Origin: Colwellia sp. 75C3
GTDB taxonomy: Bacteria; Pseudomonadota; Gammaproteobacteria; Enterobacterales; Alteromonadaceae
Assembly: GCF_002836255.1 (NCBI RefSeq)
Contig: NZ_PJAU01000061.1
Span: 124,001-188,000, forward strand
Length of the DNA stretch: 64,000 bases
Direction of reading: 5' to 3'
Under the pieces are notes generated by a model. It did no database searches, was not told the DNA's origin, and saw only the letters and a list, made by a program, of their open reading frames with translations. The position numbers and the translations under genes are program-made. Shown here piece by piece: positions 50,391 to 61,122 of the stretch; within the stretch, counting starts at the first letter, position 1, and each line of letters begins with the position of its first letter.

Positions 50391-51129
50391 CTAACTCTGC
50401 ACTACACTACTCAGCACATACTTATTTAATACATAGTGTAAATCAGCTTGTTTAAATGGCTTATTAATAAAGTCTTCAATGCCTAAGTCTGCTGCCCTTT
50501 TTTTATCCTCTTTACCAACACTAGCGCTTAAGATGATAATAGGGATATCGGTAAGGTTACTATTTTCTTTAATCAAGCGTGAAGCGGTAAACCCGTCCAT
50601 AATAGGCATTTGTAAGTCCATTAATATTAACTTGGGTTTATTATGCTCAAGATATGTTAGCGCTTCTTGTCCATCACACGCTACATCACAGGTTACCCCT
50701 AAAGAAGCTAATTGTTTTTGTGCTATTACTTGGTTTATTTTGTTGTCTTCCACAACAAGAATATTTACGCCTTCGTAGTTTGATTGTTGTATTTCATTTT
50801 TATTATCTAGTTTTATTTCTGTGGGTTGTATTGATTGAGGTAATTCTAACGTTACAGTAAATGAACTTCCTTTTCCTTTCTCGCTGACTAATGTTATATC
50901 TCCCCCCATTAGCGTGCATAATTGTTTAACAATTGACAAGCCTAAGCCAGTGCCTCCGTATTTTCTTGTAGTAGATATTTCTACTTGTGAAAAAGCATTG
51001 AATATATGTGCTTGTTCATCTTGATTAATACCTATGCCAGTATCATTCATGACTAACGTTAGTATAATTGATTACAATCCTGCAGTGTATATTTCTCCTT
51101 CGTTATTCAATCGACTAGATAACAGCCCG
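50391..51129 (-). pseudogene. Truncated remnant of a hybrid histidine kinase
   Basis: The open part (50391-51050) encodes only the end of an ATPase domain, starting at NDTGIGI and containing the G2-box KYGGTGLGLSIVKQL. A complete receiver domain follows (VLVVEDNKINQVIAQ, acceptor Asp in LILMDLQMPIMDGF, Lys in FINKPFK). Upstream in the same frame the sequence NNEGEIYTAGL fits the strand preceding the G1 box, but a TAA interrupts it 8 codons before the ATG. Beyond about 51129 the frame is lost. The sensor, the histidine-bearing domain and the N box are all missing. It could still make a stand-alone receiver, but looks like decay. Confidence 0.75.
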
Positions 51130-51473
51130 TGACGTTTCTTATATCTATTCTAAAGCTAACTCTCCGGTGAACAAATACTATTTATATTGTAAATTATCGA
51201 CATTGGTACTGACTTTAGATAATTTTAGATTTCGATAATGTAGAGTTGCTTTTAGCAGGCATTATTAACCGCTTGTCAAAAGGCCTACCTTAAATAGCCC
51301 CCTATACAGATAAGCTGATACAATTGGATGGTAATCAATATGATGAGTCTATCTGTGTCGCTTTTATCTTGGTATTTATGCGATAATAACTATAATACCA
51401 GTTAGTTAATGGCCGCTAGAATAGGTAGCGCTGTTAGAATTATGAACTCCACTGATTATTGGCTTACCGATTA

Positions 51474-53318
51474 ATGTTTTCTTCTAGGTTATTAGTTACT
51501 AGCTTTATTATTTTTATTGTAAATCAGACGGCTTACGCGAGTAATTTAGTGGTCACGCTAAATGGTAAACTGCCAAAAGCTGTTCACAATAATATACGAG
51601 CCCACTTAGGTAAATTACCCGAGAGTGATTTAGAGCGTTCTGCTTTTATTTATAGTGCCAAAGATAACAGCTATCAAGCACTGCAAGCATTAGGCTATTA
51701 TCAAGCAGAGATTATTGCCAAGGTTAATAACGGTCAAAGTGCTACTGAAAAAAGTAGTACCAATAAAACCAAGCCAAAACAAACAAAACAAGAGTCATGG
51801 CAGTTTGAGCTGAACATAACATTAAACTCCCCTACTTTACTCGACAAAGTAGTTGTTACCCTTGATGGTGAAGCCAGTCGTGACCCTGCCTTTCAAACAT
51901 TACTTAATAATCATAAGATTGTACAAGGTCAGATACTTCACCAGGGCAAGTATGAAGCGTTAAAATCTGCTTTGATTTCGTTAGCGTTGCAGCGTGGTTA
52001 TTTCAATGGTGAATTAACGGAAAGTACCATAGCCATTAAAAAACAATTTCAATATGCTGATATTACTTTGCACTATAAGAGTGGCCCGCGTTTTCAATTT
52101 GGCGACGTAACCTTTAATGATTTTGATCTAGAGCCTGAGTTGTTATCAAGCATAATCCCCTTTCAGAGGAATGAGTATTACACTACAACTGCTTTTCACC
52201 AGCTACAGCATCAACTGCAATCTACTCAGTATTTTGCTAGCATCATTGCAGTGCCCGGTGAAAAAATTCAAGATGAAAGTAATCATACCTATACCATTCC
52301 GATTAATGTTTCACTCACACCGGCTAAAAGTCACCAATTTGATTTGGGCATAGGGTATGCAACTGATACTGAGTATCGACTTTCCGCGGCTTGGCGAACT
52401 CCGTTAATCAATAAATATGGTCACTTTCAAGAAACTAAATTTGAATATTCCCAATTAAACCCTACAGGTAGGTTCATTTATAGTATTCCTTTGAGTCATC
52501 CAAGCAGAGATTTACTTCAATTTCAAATCAGCATAGAAAATGAGGATTATGCGGATCTTAGAACGAAATTCTTTTCAACCCAAATGGGTAGACTAGTGAG
52601 TAACAATAATTGGCAAAGGCAAATATATAGTCGTTATCATAAAGAGGTATGGAAGTATGAGCTTGATGAGAATGCGCCGAATATTGATTGGTCGGAGTTA
52701 GATGCCGCAAGTTACCTTATCCCTGGTATCACTTGGTCAAAAACGATACGCTCAGGTCCCCCCTTAGATCCGAGTGAAGGCTTTCGTCAAACGTATAATA
52801 TTGAAGGCGCCCATTTGAAAGCAGGCTCAGATAATAGTTTTTTTAAGATACATGGCCGATGGAATTATATTACGACTTTAGCTGCTAGCCACCGATTAGT
52901 TGCACGTGCAGAACTAGGTGCAATTTATGTTGATAGGGATGCAGAGTTAGCGCCCTCATTACGTTTTTATGCTGGTGGCGATCAAAGCATTAGAGGATAT
53001 TCCTATCAATCTATTGGTTCAACTATTCCCTCCTCATCCGATCCTGAACAAGCAGTACCTATTGTTGTCGGTAGTACTCGCTTAATGGTGGCAAGTTTAG
53101 AATATCAATATTACCTGAACAATAAATGGCGAGTGACCTTGTTTTCTGATGGTGGTAGCGCCGCCAATAAAGGCGAATTTGAGCCCGTATATTCTGTGGG
53201 AACAGGTATGCACTATATCTCACCGGTGGGCGCGGTAAAGTTTGATTTCGCTTACCCTTTTAATGGTACTGACAGTAAAAAATGGCGAGTTCATATCAAT
53301 TTAGGTGCTGAACTGTGA
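51474..53318 (+). CDS. tamA: TamA outer-membrane translocation assembly protein
   Basis: A 614-residue BamA-family (Omp85) protein: signal peptide FSSRLLVTSFIIFIVNQTAYA, three POTRA domains (~25-280) and a 16-strand barrel. The RGYSYQS motif (~515; RFYAGGDQSIRGYSYQSIG) is the conserved Omp85 loop 6 VRGF/Y signature. The C-terminal KWRVHINLGAEL ends the barrel. The ATG at 51474 has no strong ribosome site; a TTG at 51459 is also possible. It overlaps tamB by 4 bases (GTGA). It works with TamB in assembling outer-membrane proteins or moving lipids between membranes. Confidence 0.92.
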   Translation: MFSSRLLVTSFIIFIVNQTAYASNLVVTLNGKLPKAVHNNIRAHLGKLPESDLERSAFIYSAKDNSYQALQALGYYQAEIIAKVNNGQSATEKSSTNKTKPKQTKQESWQFELNITLNSPTLLDKVVVTLDGEASRDPAFQTLLNNHKIVQGQILHQGKYEALKSALISLALQRGYFNGELTESTIAIKKQFQYADITLHYKSGPRFQFGDVTFNDFDLEPELLSSIIPFQRNEYYTTTAFHQLQHQLQSTQYFASIIAVPGEKIQDESNHTYTIPINVSLTPAKSHQFDLGIGYATDTEYRLSAAWRTPLINKYGHFQETKFEYSQLNPTGRFIYSIPLSHPSRDLLQFQISIENEDYADLRTKFFSTQMGRLVSNNNWQRQIYSRYHKEVWKYELDENAPNIDWSELDAASYLIPGITWSKTIRSGPPLDPSEGFRQTYNIEGAHLKAGSDNSFFKIHGRWNYITTLAASHRLVARAELGAIYVDRDAELAPSLRFYAGGDQSIRGYSYQSIGSTIPSSSDPEQAVPIVVGSTRLMVASLEYQYYLNNKWRVTLFSDGGSAANKGEFEPVYSVGTGMHYISPVGAVKFDFAYPFNGTDSKKWRVHINLGAEL

Positions 53319-56300
53319 TCTGGCGTAGGTTAACTTTTAAAGTAATAAAGTGGTTAACGCTATTACTTTTTTTATGCACTATTTTATTGACCACCCCTTG
53401 GGGAACAAGGGTAACGGTTAGTTTACTGAATAATATTGACGGCATTAACTTTGACTATAAGGCCGGCGCATTAGTGAGAGATATTGAACTTCATTCTTTT
53501 CAATTGAGCCTAAAAAATCTTAATATTCATGTGAAGGATGTAAGTACCAAGATTGACTTTTCTTGCAGCTGGCGCAAAACATTATGTATTGATACTTTGA
53601 AAGTGGCTAGCTTTTCATTAACTTATTTTAGTGATAACAACGATAAAAAATCTACAGATAAAGCTAAAAAAGTTAATGATGGTAGTTTATTTGTTATGCC
53701 CTTTGCCATTGAAGCGCAGGCAGTCGATATATCCAAAAGCCTGTTAATTATTAACCAAACAATAGTCGATATTGAGCAATTCACCGCAAAAGTAGTGATT
53801 AATAACAGTCAATTTAACATATTACGACCCAGCGCTAAGCGATTATCCATCTCGGTAGAAAGTAATAAGCAGGCTAACAGTAAAACGATAACAACGACTG
53901 CTTCAAAAAGCATAAGTAAAAACAGTGTCAAAGCTACTGGGAATGCAGTCTATTCACTTTTTAGTAACTTACCTGAAGTTAACTTACCCATATCATTAAA
54001 CATTCAACAATTGTTAGTTGATGAATTACGCATCGTCGATCCTGAAAAGAAGAACAATAATTCATTAATAAAGGGTCAACAATGGCCATACCAACAGAGC
54101 CAGCTTTCCGGCACTTGGGTCAAAAGTGAAGTTGATATTACCAACTTTTCAACTTCAACGGTAAACTATGCAATAAACCATTTAGCGCTAAAAACTCAAC
54201 TTATACCGCCTTATAAAATAAATACTCGGTTAAAAGTTGAGCTACATAAAATATCACGTTGGCCTGAGGCGTCTGACTCAACCATAGAGCTATCACTACA
54301 AGGTGCCTTTGATGATTTAACAGCAAATGTTACCAGTAAGGGCAGCCTTGTTTTAAGCAGTCAAGGACACGTTAACTTATCACATCCCCAACTGCCCTTT
54401 AAGCTACAATTATCAGCCGATAAACTCCCTCTGCCATCGTCTTTAGCTCAATACGCAAAGCCGTCATCACTTTCCTTAGATATGTCTGGTGACTTAGTTC
54501 AACAAACAATTAATTTACGCAGCCATCTCAATAGTTACGGTTATAGAAATGCTCAATTAGACTTATCAGCCAGACATCAACAAGGTTTAATCACAGTTAA
54601 TGAATTAGTCTTTAACGAGAAAGACTCTAACAACCAATTAAACTTACACGGCAATATTGATTTTCAGTCAAAAGCAACAAGTTGGCAATTATTTGCTGAT
54701 TCTTCTGGTTTTACTTTACCGAAAATTAACCTTAAGGCATTAGTATCCCCAAAAAGCACAGACATCAATAAAGATATTAACACCCGCACTAAAGCAGAAA
54801 AAAATACCGAAGCTCTGGCGAAAGATATCGAAACTCTATTGCCTGATGTTATCAATGGTCGGTTTTTAGGACGAATAGCCAGTACCGGCACTTGGTCAGC
54901 ATCGCAATGGTCACTCTCTGTAAATGATACCGATGTCTCTGGCACCCTTAATAATAATCCGTTTATCATTCAAGGTGACATCGCTGTAAATCAATCTGGT
55001 TACTTCTCTTCAGGTGATTTACAGCAAGGTGAATTGCTCATTGTTTTTGATAAGGACCAGTTGACGTTACAAACATTCGACGACAATAACTGGCATGTTA
55101 ATGGAAAATTGGACATTGCTAACATTTCTCGCTGGTACACCCCGGCGAGCGGCTCTTTTATCAGTGCCTTTACTATAAGCGGAAATAAACAAGATCCTAT
55201 CATTACGGTTGATACCAAGTTTAATAATCTACAGTGGCAGCAGTTTTATAGCCCCTTATTTTCAGTAGCCGGCAGTTATCAGCCATTTAATGCCCATAAA
55301 ACGAAGTTAACGGTAAAAAATAAACGGTTGGATATTACAGATAAAAGCGACACCCTAACTATTGAAGACATAACCCTAGATTTTTCAGGAGACCTTTATC
55401 AACATCAATTACAGCTTGATTGGCAAGGTATCATTACAGGGCATTTAATGTTATCAGGCCAGTGGCATGAGGCGCTAAACCATTGGCAAAGCACTATTGA
55501 ACACTCGGTTTTAACTTATCAACAAGAGACTTTACGTAATGACGACACCTTTTCGATTAATTTTGATGTGGATAAACAGCAGCTGTTAATCGATAAACAC
55601 TGTTGGTTAGCTAAAGGTCTTGAGATCTGTCTACCTGTTAATACTTGGGCTGGTGAATCTGGTGATGTTACATTAACGCTAAATCTCGATTTAGCGTTAA
55701 TGGATGAATTTATATTACCGAAAGAAGTGCAGCTTAAAAGTAAAATTTCAGGTGATATAAAAGCACAATGGTCGCCCACCCAAGCAATATCAGCAATGGC
55801 CTATTTTGATTTTTCTTCTGGCAACATAAAAGTAAATGATGAGTTCAATGAACAACAAGTTTCTCAGTGGCATCAAGGTACATTTTCGTTCGCCGTTAAC
55901 GAAACACACTTAACGAGTAAATTTCAGTTACAAGATGTCCAAGAAAAAGTGCTTATTAAAACAAACTCAACAATCACCTTTGTTGATGATTTCCTTATCG
56001 ATGCTCAAATAGAACTTAATCAGTTTAATTTAGAGCCCTTTCAATCGATTATCAGCAATGTAGTTAGTTTACAAGGTCATTTATCTGCGATGCTAACGGT
56101 TAACGGGACAATAAAGGAACCATTAATAAACGGTAACTTAGCACTAGATAGTGGAGAGTTATTATTAAGTCAAAATCCCAATAAGCTTGAAAATATTAGC
56201 GCTGAACTGCAAATAAAGAATAACCAGGCCAAGATTTTGGGTGACCTATGCATAAAAGAAAATAGAGCAACACTCTATGGTCAACTCGCGTGGCAAGACT

Positions 56301-57259
56301 TTTTCACTATGGATATAGACCTTAACGCTGAGCACTTGCCGTTAGTATTCCCGCCTCAGTTATTGATGGAAATTTCACCAAAATTAAACTTTTCGCTCAA
56401 AGATAAAGCACTAAAAATTACGGGTAACTTAGATGTACTAAAAGGAACGTATAATATTGAAAAACTGCCTGAAGGTATGATTAACCTGAGTGATGATGTC
56501 ATTATTATTGATCAGCAAGGTAAAAAGGTTTTTAAAGAACAGTCTGGATTTGATATTGAAACCAATGTGAGAATTAATATAGGGAAAAAATTCAAAATCT
56601 CAGGACAAGGACTCGAAAGTAACTTGTTTGGTCAGTTGCAGGTAAGTCAGCAACAAAATAAACCTTTACAACTTTTTGGAAGTATTCAATCCGACCAGGG
56701 AACATATAAAGCTTATGGACAGAAATTAACTATCGATAAAGGGGAATTATCCTTTAACGGTCCAATCACTAATCCCTATTTTAATTTACGAGCGGGTAGA
56801 CATATTAAAGCGGAAGATATAGAAGTCGGCCTTAAGATAACCGGCTTAGCTGACTCTCTAGATATACAGCTGTTCTCTACACCAAATATGGAGTCGCCTG
56901 AAATATTATCTTATCTAGCAAGAGGTCGCGGTTTAGATTCTGGTGGTGGTAGTAGTACCGCGGCAGCAAGTATGTTGATTGGATTTGGCGTCACTAACAG
57001 TGTCGGTTTATTTGATCGATTAGAAGAAATACCCTTTATTAATAATATTGCCGTAGATACCGAAGGTGAAGGCGATACCACCCAAGCGATTATTAGTGGT
57101 TATATCGGTAATCGTGTCTATTTGAAATATGGTATTGGTGTATATGAGCCAATTAATGAATTGACGGTCAGATTGTATCTACTTAATCGATTATGGTTAG
57201 AGATCGTTAGTGGTATTGAGCAATCGAGTGATATTTATTACTCATTTGATATTGAATGA
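53315..57259 (+). CDS. tamB: TamB inner-membrane-anchored translocation protein
   Basis: A 1,314-residue protein: one N-terminal membrane helix (KWLTLLLFLCTILLTT) and a long beta-helical groove. The conserved C-terminal DUF490 domain (~980-1310) includes FDIETNVRINIGKKFKISGQ, LDIQLFSTPNMESPEILSYL and GRGLDSGGGSSTAAASMLIG. The YLKYGIGVYEPINELTVRL ending is typical. The start GTG overlaps the tamA stop (GTGA), so both are translated from one message. TamB spans the periplasm to TamA. Confidence 0.93.
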   Translation: MIWRRLTFKVIKWLTLLLFLCTILLTTPWGTRVTVSLLNNIDGINFDYKAGALVRDIELHSFQLSLKNLNIHVKDVSTKIDFSCSWRKTLCIDTLKVASFSLTYFSDNNDKKSTDKAKKVNDGSLFVMPFAIEAQAVDISKSLLIINQTIVDIEQFTAKVVINNSQFNILRPSAKRLSISVESNKQANSKTITTTASKSISKNSVKATGNAVYSLFSNLPEVNLPISLNIQQLLVDELRIVDPEKKNNNSLIKGQQWPYQQSQLSGTWVKSEVDITNFSTSTVNYAINHLALKTQLIPPYKINTRLKVELHKISRWPEASDSTIELSLQGAFDDLTANVTSKGSLVLSSQGHVNLSHPQLPFKLQLSADKLPLPSSLAQYAKPSSLSLDMSGDLVQQTINLRSHLNSYGYRNAQLDLSARHQQGLITVNELVFNEKDSNNQLNLHGNIDFQSKATSWQLFADSSGFTLPKINLKALVSPKSTDINKDINTRTKAEKNTEALAKDIETLLPDVINGRFLGRIASTGTWSASQWSLSVNDTDVSGTLNNNPFIIQGDIAVNQSGYFSSGDLQQGELLIVFDKDQLTLQTFDDNNWHVNGKLDIANISRWYTPASGSFISAFTISGNKQDPIITVDTKFNNLQWQQFYSPLFSVAGSYQPFNAHKTKLTVKNKRLDITDKSDTLTIEDITLDFSGDLYQHQLQLDWQGIITGHLMLSGQWHEALNHWQSTIEHSVLTYQQETLRNDDTFSINFDVDKQQLLIDKHCWLAKGLEICLPVNTWAGESGDVTLTLNLDLALMDEFILPKEVQLKSKISGDIKAQWSPTQAISAMAYFDFSSGNIKVNDEFNEQQVSQWHQGTFSFAVNETHLTSKFQLQDVQEKVLIKTNSTITFVDDFLIDAQIELNQFNLEPFQSIISNVVSLQGHLSAMLTVNGTIKEPLINGNLALDSGELLLSQNPNKLENISAELQIKNNQAKILGDLCIKENRATLYGQLAWQDFFTMDIDLNAEHLPLVFPPQLLMEISPKLNFSLKDKALKITGNLDVLKGTYNIEKLPEGMINLSDDVIIIDQQGKKVFKEQSGFDIETNVRINIGKKFKISGQGLESNLFGQLQVSQQQNKPLQLFGSIQSDQGTYKAYGQKLTIDKGELSFNGPITNPYFNLRAGRHIKAEDIEVGLKITGLADSLDIQLFSTPNMESPEILSYLARGRGLDSGGGSSTAAASMLIGFGVTNSVGLFDRLEEIPFINNIAVDTEGEGDTTQAIISGYIGNRVYLKYGIGVYEPINELTVRLYLLNRLWLEIVSGIEQSSDIYYSFDIE

Positions 57260-57435
57260 TAGCCATCTTATTAGCCCTTTCGGGCACTTCCTTATTTATT
57301 CTTGATGTTTGCATGAATGTCGTCGTGATTTTTTATAAAATAAATCACCTGGTAATATAAGGTAATACACTGCCACTATGACTTTACCTATATGACTTAA
57401 CTAGAGCGAATCTATTCCTAAAGTTAGATATGATA

Positions 57436-57463
57436 AAGGGAATAACGTGTTAATTATTCCCTT
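57436..57463 (-). terminator. Terminator-like hairpin after dCache-type chemoreceptor gene
   Basis: AAGGGAATAA and TTATTCCCTT form a perfect 10-bp stem with an 8-base loop, 36 bases beyond the receptor stop. Read on the minus strand it is followed by TATCAT, so the T-run is short. Confidence 0.6.
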
Positions 57464-57498
57464 AAAGCAACCCAAGAGTAAATAGCTAGTTATTAAAG

Positions 57499-59478
57499 CT
57501 AAGCCACTGTAAATTGTTGTGTTAGCTGATTTAACTTCGAAGCGATGACACTAATATCTTGCCCCGCAGTTGATACCTGTGTCGCTGCAGCTGAATTTTC
57601 ATAGGCAACATCACTGATTGTGGTAATGTTTTGCGCTATTTCATTTGATACACAGGACTGTTCTTCAACAGCTGTTGCAATCAACTCTGTCATTTGAGTA
57701 ATACTGCCTATCTCGCCATTCATGGTATGGATCATTTGAGCCGTGGTGTGTGCATTGGATAATGTGTGTTCACATACCGAACGACTCGTTTTCATTGCTT
57801 TTACCGCATCATTTGAAGCACTTTGCAGTTTTCCAATCATGTCTTCTATGTTTTTAGTTGATTCTTGTGTTTTTGAAGCTAATGTTCTGACTTCATCAGC
57901 AACAACGGCGAAACCTCGTCCTTGATCACCGGCTCTTGCCGCTTCAATGGCAGCGTTAAGTGCCAGCAAATTCGTTTGGTCTGCTATGCCACGTATCACC
58001 TCAAGCACTGAGCCTATTTCGTGTGAATCCGTTTCTAAGGTTTGAATCACTGCGCTAGCACTGCTAATTTCGTTATCTAATTGTCCTAGGTCACTAATTG
58101 TTTGTCTCAGCTTATTATTTGCTTCATTGGAAGAATGTTGTGCCGCTTGTGCAGAATTTGCTGCATTGGTGGCACTCATTGCAACTTCATTAATGCTCGT
58201 AGACATTTCTTCCACAGCGGTAGCAACCTGTTCAATACTTGATTGCTGTGCTTCTAAGCTGACTGAAGACTGTAAACTTAATGCGCTAGTTTCTTCCGCC
58301 GAACTTGCTAAGTTATTACTGTTGTCAATAATTTCACTGACAACACCTAGCAGATGATTAGCCATCTGTTTCATTGACCCGTAAACACCTTGCATCTCGC
58401 GAGCCGTATCAAAATCAACCGTTAAATCACCTTTAGCAATTGTCTCAGAGATGCTTTTCATCTCACCCGGCTCACCACCTAATGGCGTAATAATTGATTT
58501 GGTAATTGAAAGGGCTACTCCAACTATCACCACAATAAAGAGTAAGATAATCGTGACTATATTCCAATAAAGTGTTTGTATGGGCTCAAACGCTTCCGCA
58601 ACATCAATTTCTGATAACAAGCCCCAACGTATACCATCAAGTTCAATAGCTGTGTATGCAGATAAAACGGGATTACCATTATAATCAATAATTATTTTTT
58701 GCCCTGTCTTACCTTCAATGGCTAAATTTGCCCCTTCAGTGTTTACGCCATTTTGTTTTACGTTACCTGCAAAAGAGGCCGTTACTGAATGCCCTTTAGG
58801 ATCAAGAAAAGAATCTGAGCGCATTAACAAATCACTACCAACAAGATAACTTTCACCTGTGTCGCCCATTCCAGCGCGTTCTTGCATTACTCCATTTATT
58901 TTTTCAATAGATAATTGTAATGCAATCACAACAGATACACCTGTGCTTGTGGTAAAAGGTAATGCTATAAATCCTGCTGGATCACCGTTGCTAGGGGCGT
59001 AACGACTAAAGTCGGACATTCCGTAAGTATTATTGTCATTTACTCGTCTAAATAATTGTCCTAAATTTGAATCCTTATATTGACCAACCACTAAGTTAGT
59101 TTGGTAATCCGCTTCTTTTGTTACCGTATAAAAAATACCACCGCTATTGTCGATGATGAAAAAATCGTAATAACCATACGCTTTAATAAAGGTTTCAAAA
59201 TATTGATGATTATCATGTGCAGAAGCGTTTAAAGCAGCGGCGGAGCTAAAATCTAATACCTTTTGAATAGTCCCGCTGAGTACTTCAATATCGCCTTTTC
59301 GTTCCTCGAAATAACCTTCGATTTGTGATTTTTTAATTTCTCTAACCGCAACCAGTTGTGAAAACGCTTGCTTCTCAATAGCACTACTTGAGACATAACT
59401 TGCTATAGCTCCCATTAAGATCATAGGTATTAGCGAAACAGATAAGAAGGTAATTAATAATTTGATTTTTAGTTTCAT
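57499..59478 (-). CDS. Methyl-accepting chemotaxis protein with periplasmic dCache-type domain
   Basis: A 659-residue transmembrane receptor. The first helix is residues ~7-30 (LITFLSVSLIPMILMGAIAS). The large periplasmic domain (~31-300) has dCache features (YYDFFIIDNSGGIFYTV, DFSRYAPSNGDPAGFIALPF, SYLVGSDLLMRSDSF, GIRWGLLSEID). The second helix is ~305-328. HAMP (GGEPGEMKSISETIAKGDL) and signalling domain (GIADQTNLLALNAAIEAARA, FAVVADEVRTLASK) follow. The ligand is not evident from sequence. The sequence DNSGGIFYTV is where small-molecule ligands commonly bind. Single gene. Confidence 0.92.
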   Translation of the reverse strand: MKLKIKLLITFLSVSLIPMILMGAIASYVSSSAIEKQAFSQLVAVREIKKSQIEGYFEERKGDIEVLSGTIQKVLDFSSAAALNASAHDNHQYFETFIKAYGYYDFFIIDNSGGIFYTVTKEADYQTNLVVGQYKDSNLGQLFRRVNDNNTYGMSDFSRYAPSNGDPAGFIALPFTTSTGVSVVIALQLSIEKINGVMQERAGMGDTGESYLVGSDLLMRSDSFLDPKGHSVTASFAGNVKQNGVNTEGANLAIEGKTGQKIIIDYNGNPVLSAYTAIELDGIRWGLLSEIDVAEAFEPIQTLYWNIVTIILLFIVVIVGVALSITKSIITPLGGEPGEMKSISETIAKGDLTVDFDTAREMQGVYGSMKQMANHLLGVVSEIIDNSNNLASSAEETSALSLQSSVSLEAQQSSIEQVATAVEEMSTSINEVAMSATNAANSAQAAQHSSNEANNKLRQTISDLGQLDNEISSASAVIQTLETDSHEIGSVLEVIRGIADQTNLLALNAAIEAARAGDQGRGFAVVADEVRTLASKTQESTKNIEDMIGKLQSASNDAVKAMKTSRSVCEHTLSNAHTTAQMIHTMNGEIGSITQMTELIATAVEEQSCVSNEIAQNITTISDVAYENSAAATQVSTAGQDISVIASKLNQLTQQFTVA

Positions 59479-59723
59479 GATTCTATAAGTCCATTTAAAA
59501 GGGGTGTAGAGTGTTACGCCTAGAGTAAAGTACTATACGAGGCGTAAATAAATAGTAGAATATTTGGGAAAGTCAAAAACGAATAAAATAGAAGTGTCTT
59601 AATCATCAATGCTAATCCCTGCACAATAGATCCAAATTTCAGTATAGCAACACAAAGGTGAATAACAATAATTCTTGCTATTCCTTCTAGTTATAAAGAT
59701 ATATTCAACGAAGTCCACAGGAG

Positions 59724-59759
59724 ATATTTGGCTTATCCCAAAGGTGATAAGCCAAATAT
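59724..59759 (-). terminator. 14-bp perfect hairpin downstream of the NTF2-like gene
   Basis: ATATTTGGCTTATC and GATAAGCCAAATAT form a perfect 14-bp stem with an 8-base loop, 15 bases past the stop of the following minus-strand gene. It lacks a T-run, so it might act by blocking 3' exonucleases rather than as a classical terminator. Confidence 0.55.
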
Positions 59760-59773
59760 AAAGTTAGAATTGA

Positions 59774-60235
59774 TTAATGTTTCTTTGGTTCGTCTGAACA
59801 ATGCCAAGCAACAAATTTCCATGATTTGTTAACTCTGACTAAAATATCACTACATCGACCATGGGTTACTCTTTGCTTACCTTCTTTAGAGGTAGAGCCA
59901 TTAGAATAATAGTAATGAGCGACAGCAGTATTACCATGAACGACAATCGCCGCTGGACTATATTCAGCAACGTTATTAACTGATCCATCTTGAAATTGGA
60001 ATTTTTCCCACCTTTTTACCGAACTACGATTACGTGGCATTGGGGTACTACTGCCCCACACCATAGCGTCTTTAGTTACCCATTTATCGGTCCAATTATT
60101 ATCGCGCTTTTCAATATCTTTATATGAGGCTACAACAACATCCCATACTTCTGTTTGCTTTTTATCCCAACTAGCAGCGGTTACGCTAAACGCTGTAGCC
60201 GTTAATATTAGGGCGATCAGTAATTTAAAGTTCAT
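59774..60235 (-). CDS. Exported NTF2-like (DUF4440-type) protein
   Basis: A 153-residue protein with signal peptide (MNFKLLIALILTATAFSVTA). The mature part has NTF2-like features: TEVWDVVVASYKDIEKRD at the start, WTDKWVTKDAMVWGSS, AIVVHGNTAVAHYYYSNG and SDILVRVNKSWKFVAWH. The ATG at 60235 has AAGGA 8 bases upstream. Such proteins may bind or convert small molecules; no catalytic residue is certain. Monocistronic. Confidence 0.7.
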   Translation of the reverse strand: MNFKLLIALILTATAFSVTAASWDKKQTEVWDVVVASYKDIEKRDNNWTDKWVTKDAMVWGSSTPMPRNRSSVKRWEKFQFQDGSVNNVAEYSPAAIVVHGNTAVAHYYYSNGSTSKEGKQRVTHGRCSDILVRVNKSWKFVAWHCSDEPKKH

Positions 60236-60458
60236 GTTTATTTCCTTGTTCAAATGTAGACAAGAGTTACATCACAGCGCACTGTTAAGTATGCCGAGAT
60301 TCCGATTATCGCTCATTAAATATAGCAGGTTAAAATCAACAGCCGTTAATTCTGACATCATCCTTGCTAAAGCTAGTCCGACTGCAGTGTCGCACTCATT
60401 GGAGTGGAACAGCCAACTGTATATTTACCTTTAAAGTTATGTCTATTTTGTAACTAAC

Positions 60459-60818
60459 TCAGAATACGCTGTGCCATTGTTGAGTGTCGACGAACCAGCG
60501 CTCCTCATAGATTTTGCCACCTTCAAATTTGAACAAGACCGACAGCTGAGATGCTGCCATATTATCTGATTTCCACTCAACAATTGAGACGACTTCATTT
60601 TCGCCTTCGATCTGACGCAGCCCTGTTATTTCGAAACCTGGAGGCAGCATCTCCCCAAGACCATTCAGAGCAGAACGGAACGCTTGTCGTCCCTTTAGCA
60701 CATCGGCTTGTCCCGGCATGATAAATGTCATCTCTTCCACATAGTCAGTTACTAAGCTATCAAAATCCCCAGTACCAACCGCTTCCCAACCACGTTGTAC
60801 TATCTTGGCTAAATTCAT
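60459..60818 (-). CDS. NTF2-like/SnoaL-family protein
   Basis: A 119-residue single-domain protein: the first helices KIVQRGWEAVGTGDFDSLVT, then VEEMTFIMPGQADVLKGRQA and the strand VVSIVEWKSDNMAASQLSVL, ending YEERWFVDTQQWHSVF. These fit the SnoaL/ketosteroid-isomerase-like group. AGGAGA lies upstream of the ATG. Base composition is visibly more GC-rich than its neighbours, suggesting acquisition by transfer; I have not calculated it. Confidence 0.75.
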   Translation of the reverse strand: MNLAKIVQRGWEAVGTGDFDSLVTDYVEEMTFIMPGQADVLKGRQAFRSALNGLGEMLPPGFEITGLRQIEGENEVVSIVEWKSDNMAASQLSVLFKFEGGKIYEERWFVDTQQWHSVF

Positions 60819-61122
60819 TGCTTTATCTCCTATAGGTTTTGTACTCTTTAACTATAGAAGCTATCCACTAATTTTGCGGCGATGGTGACATAACAAACCA
60901 AGAGATGACTGACTAATGCCTAGCTGTTATGTTACTGGCGTACAAATACATGGATATAGCGTTGTTAGATGAGCTAAACGCTATTGTAGTAAAGCTTCCC
61001 ATCTATCATTATCAATGTAATATTTTTATAACTCAGTTAGATTATTGACATGATTTAATTAACCTGTTGTAGTCAATGGTGTAACTACCATAAATAAAAT
61101 TAACCATAAAAAAGGAATAAAT
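60819..61122. other. Divergent intergenic region, no gene seen
   Basis: About 300 bases separating the SnoaL-like and VOC genes. No repeats or convincing frames. Confidence 0.4.
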
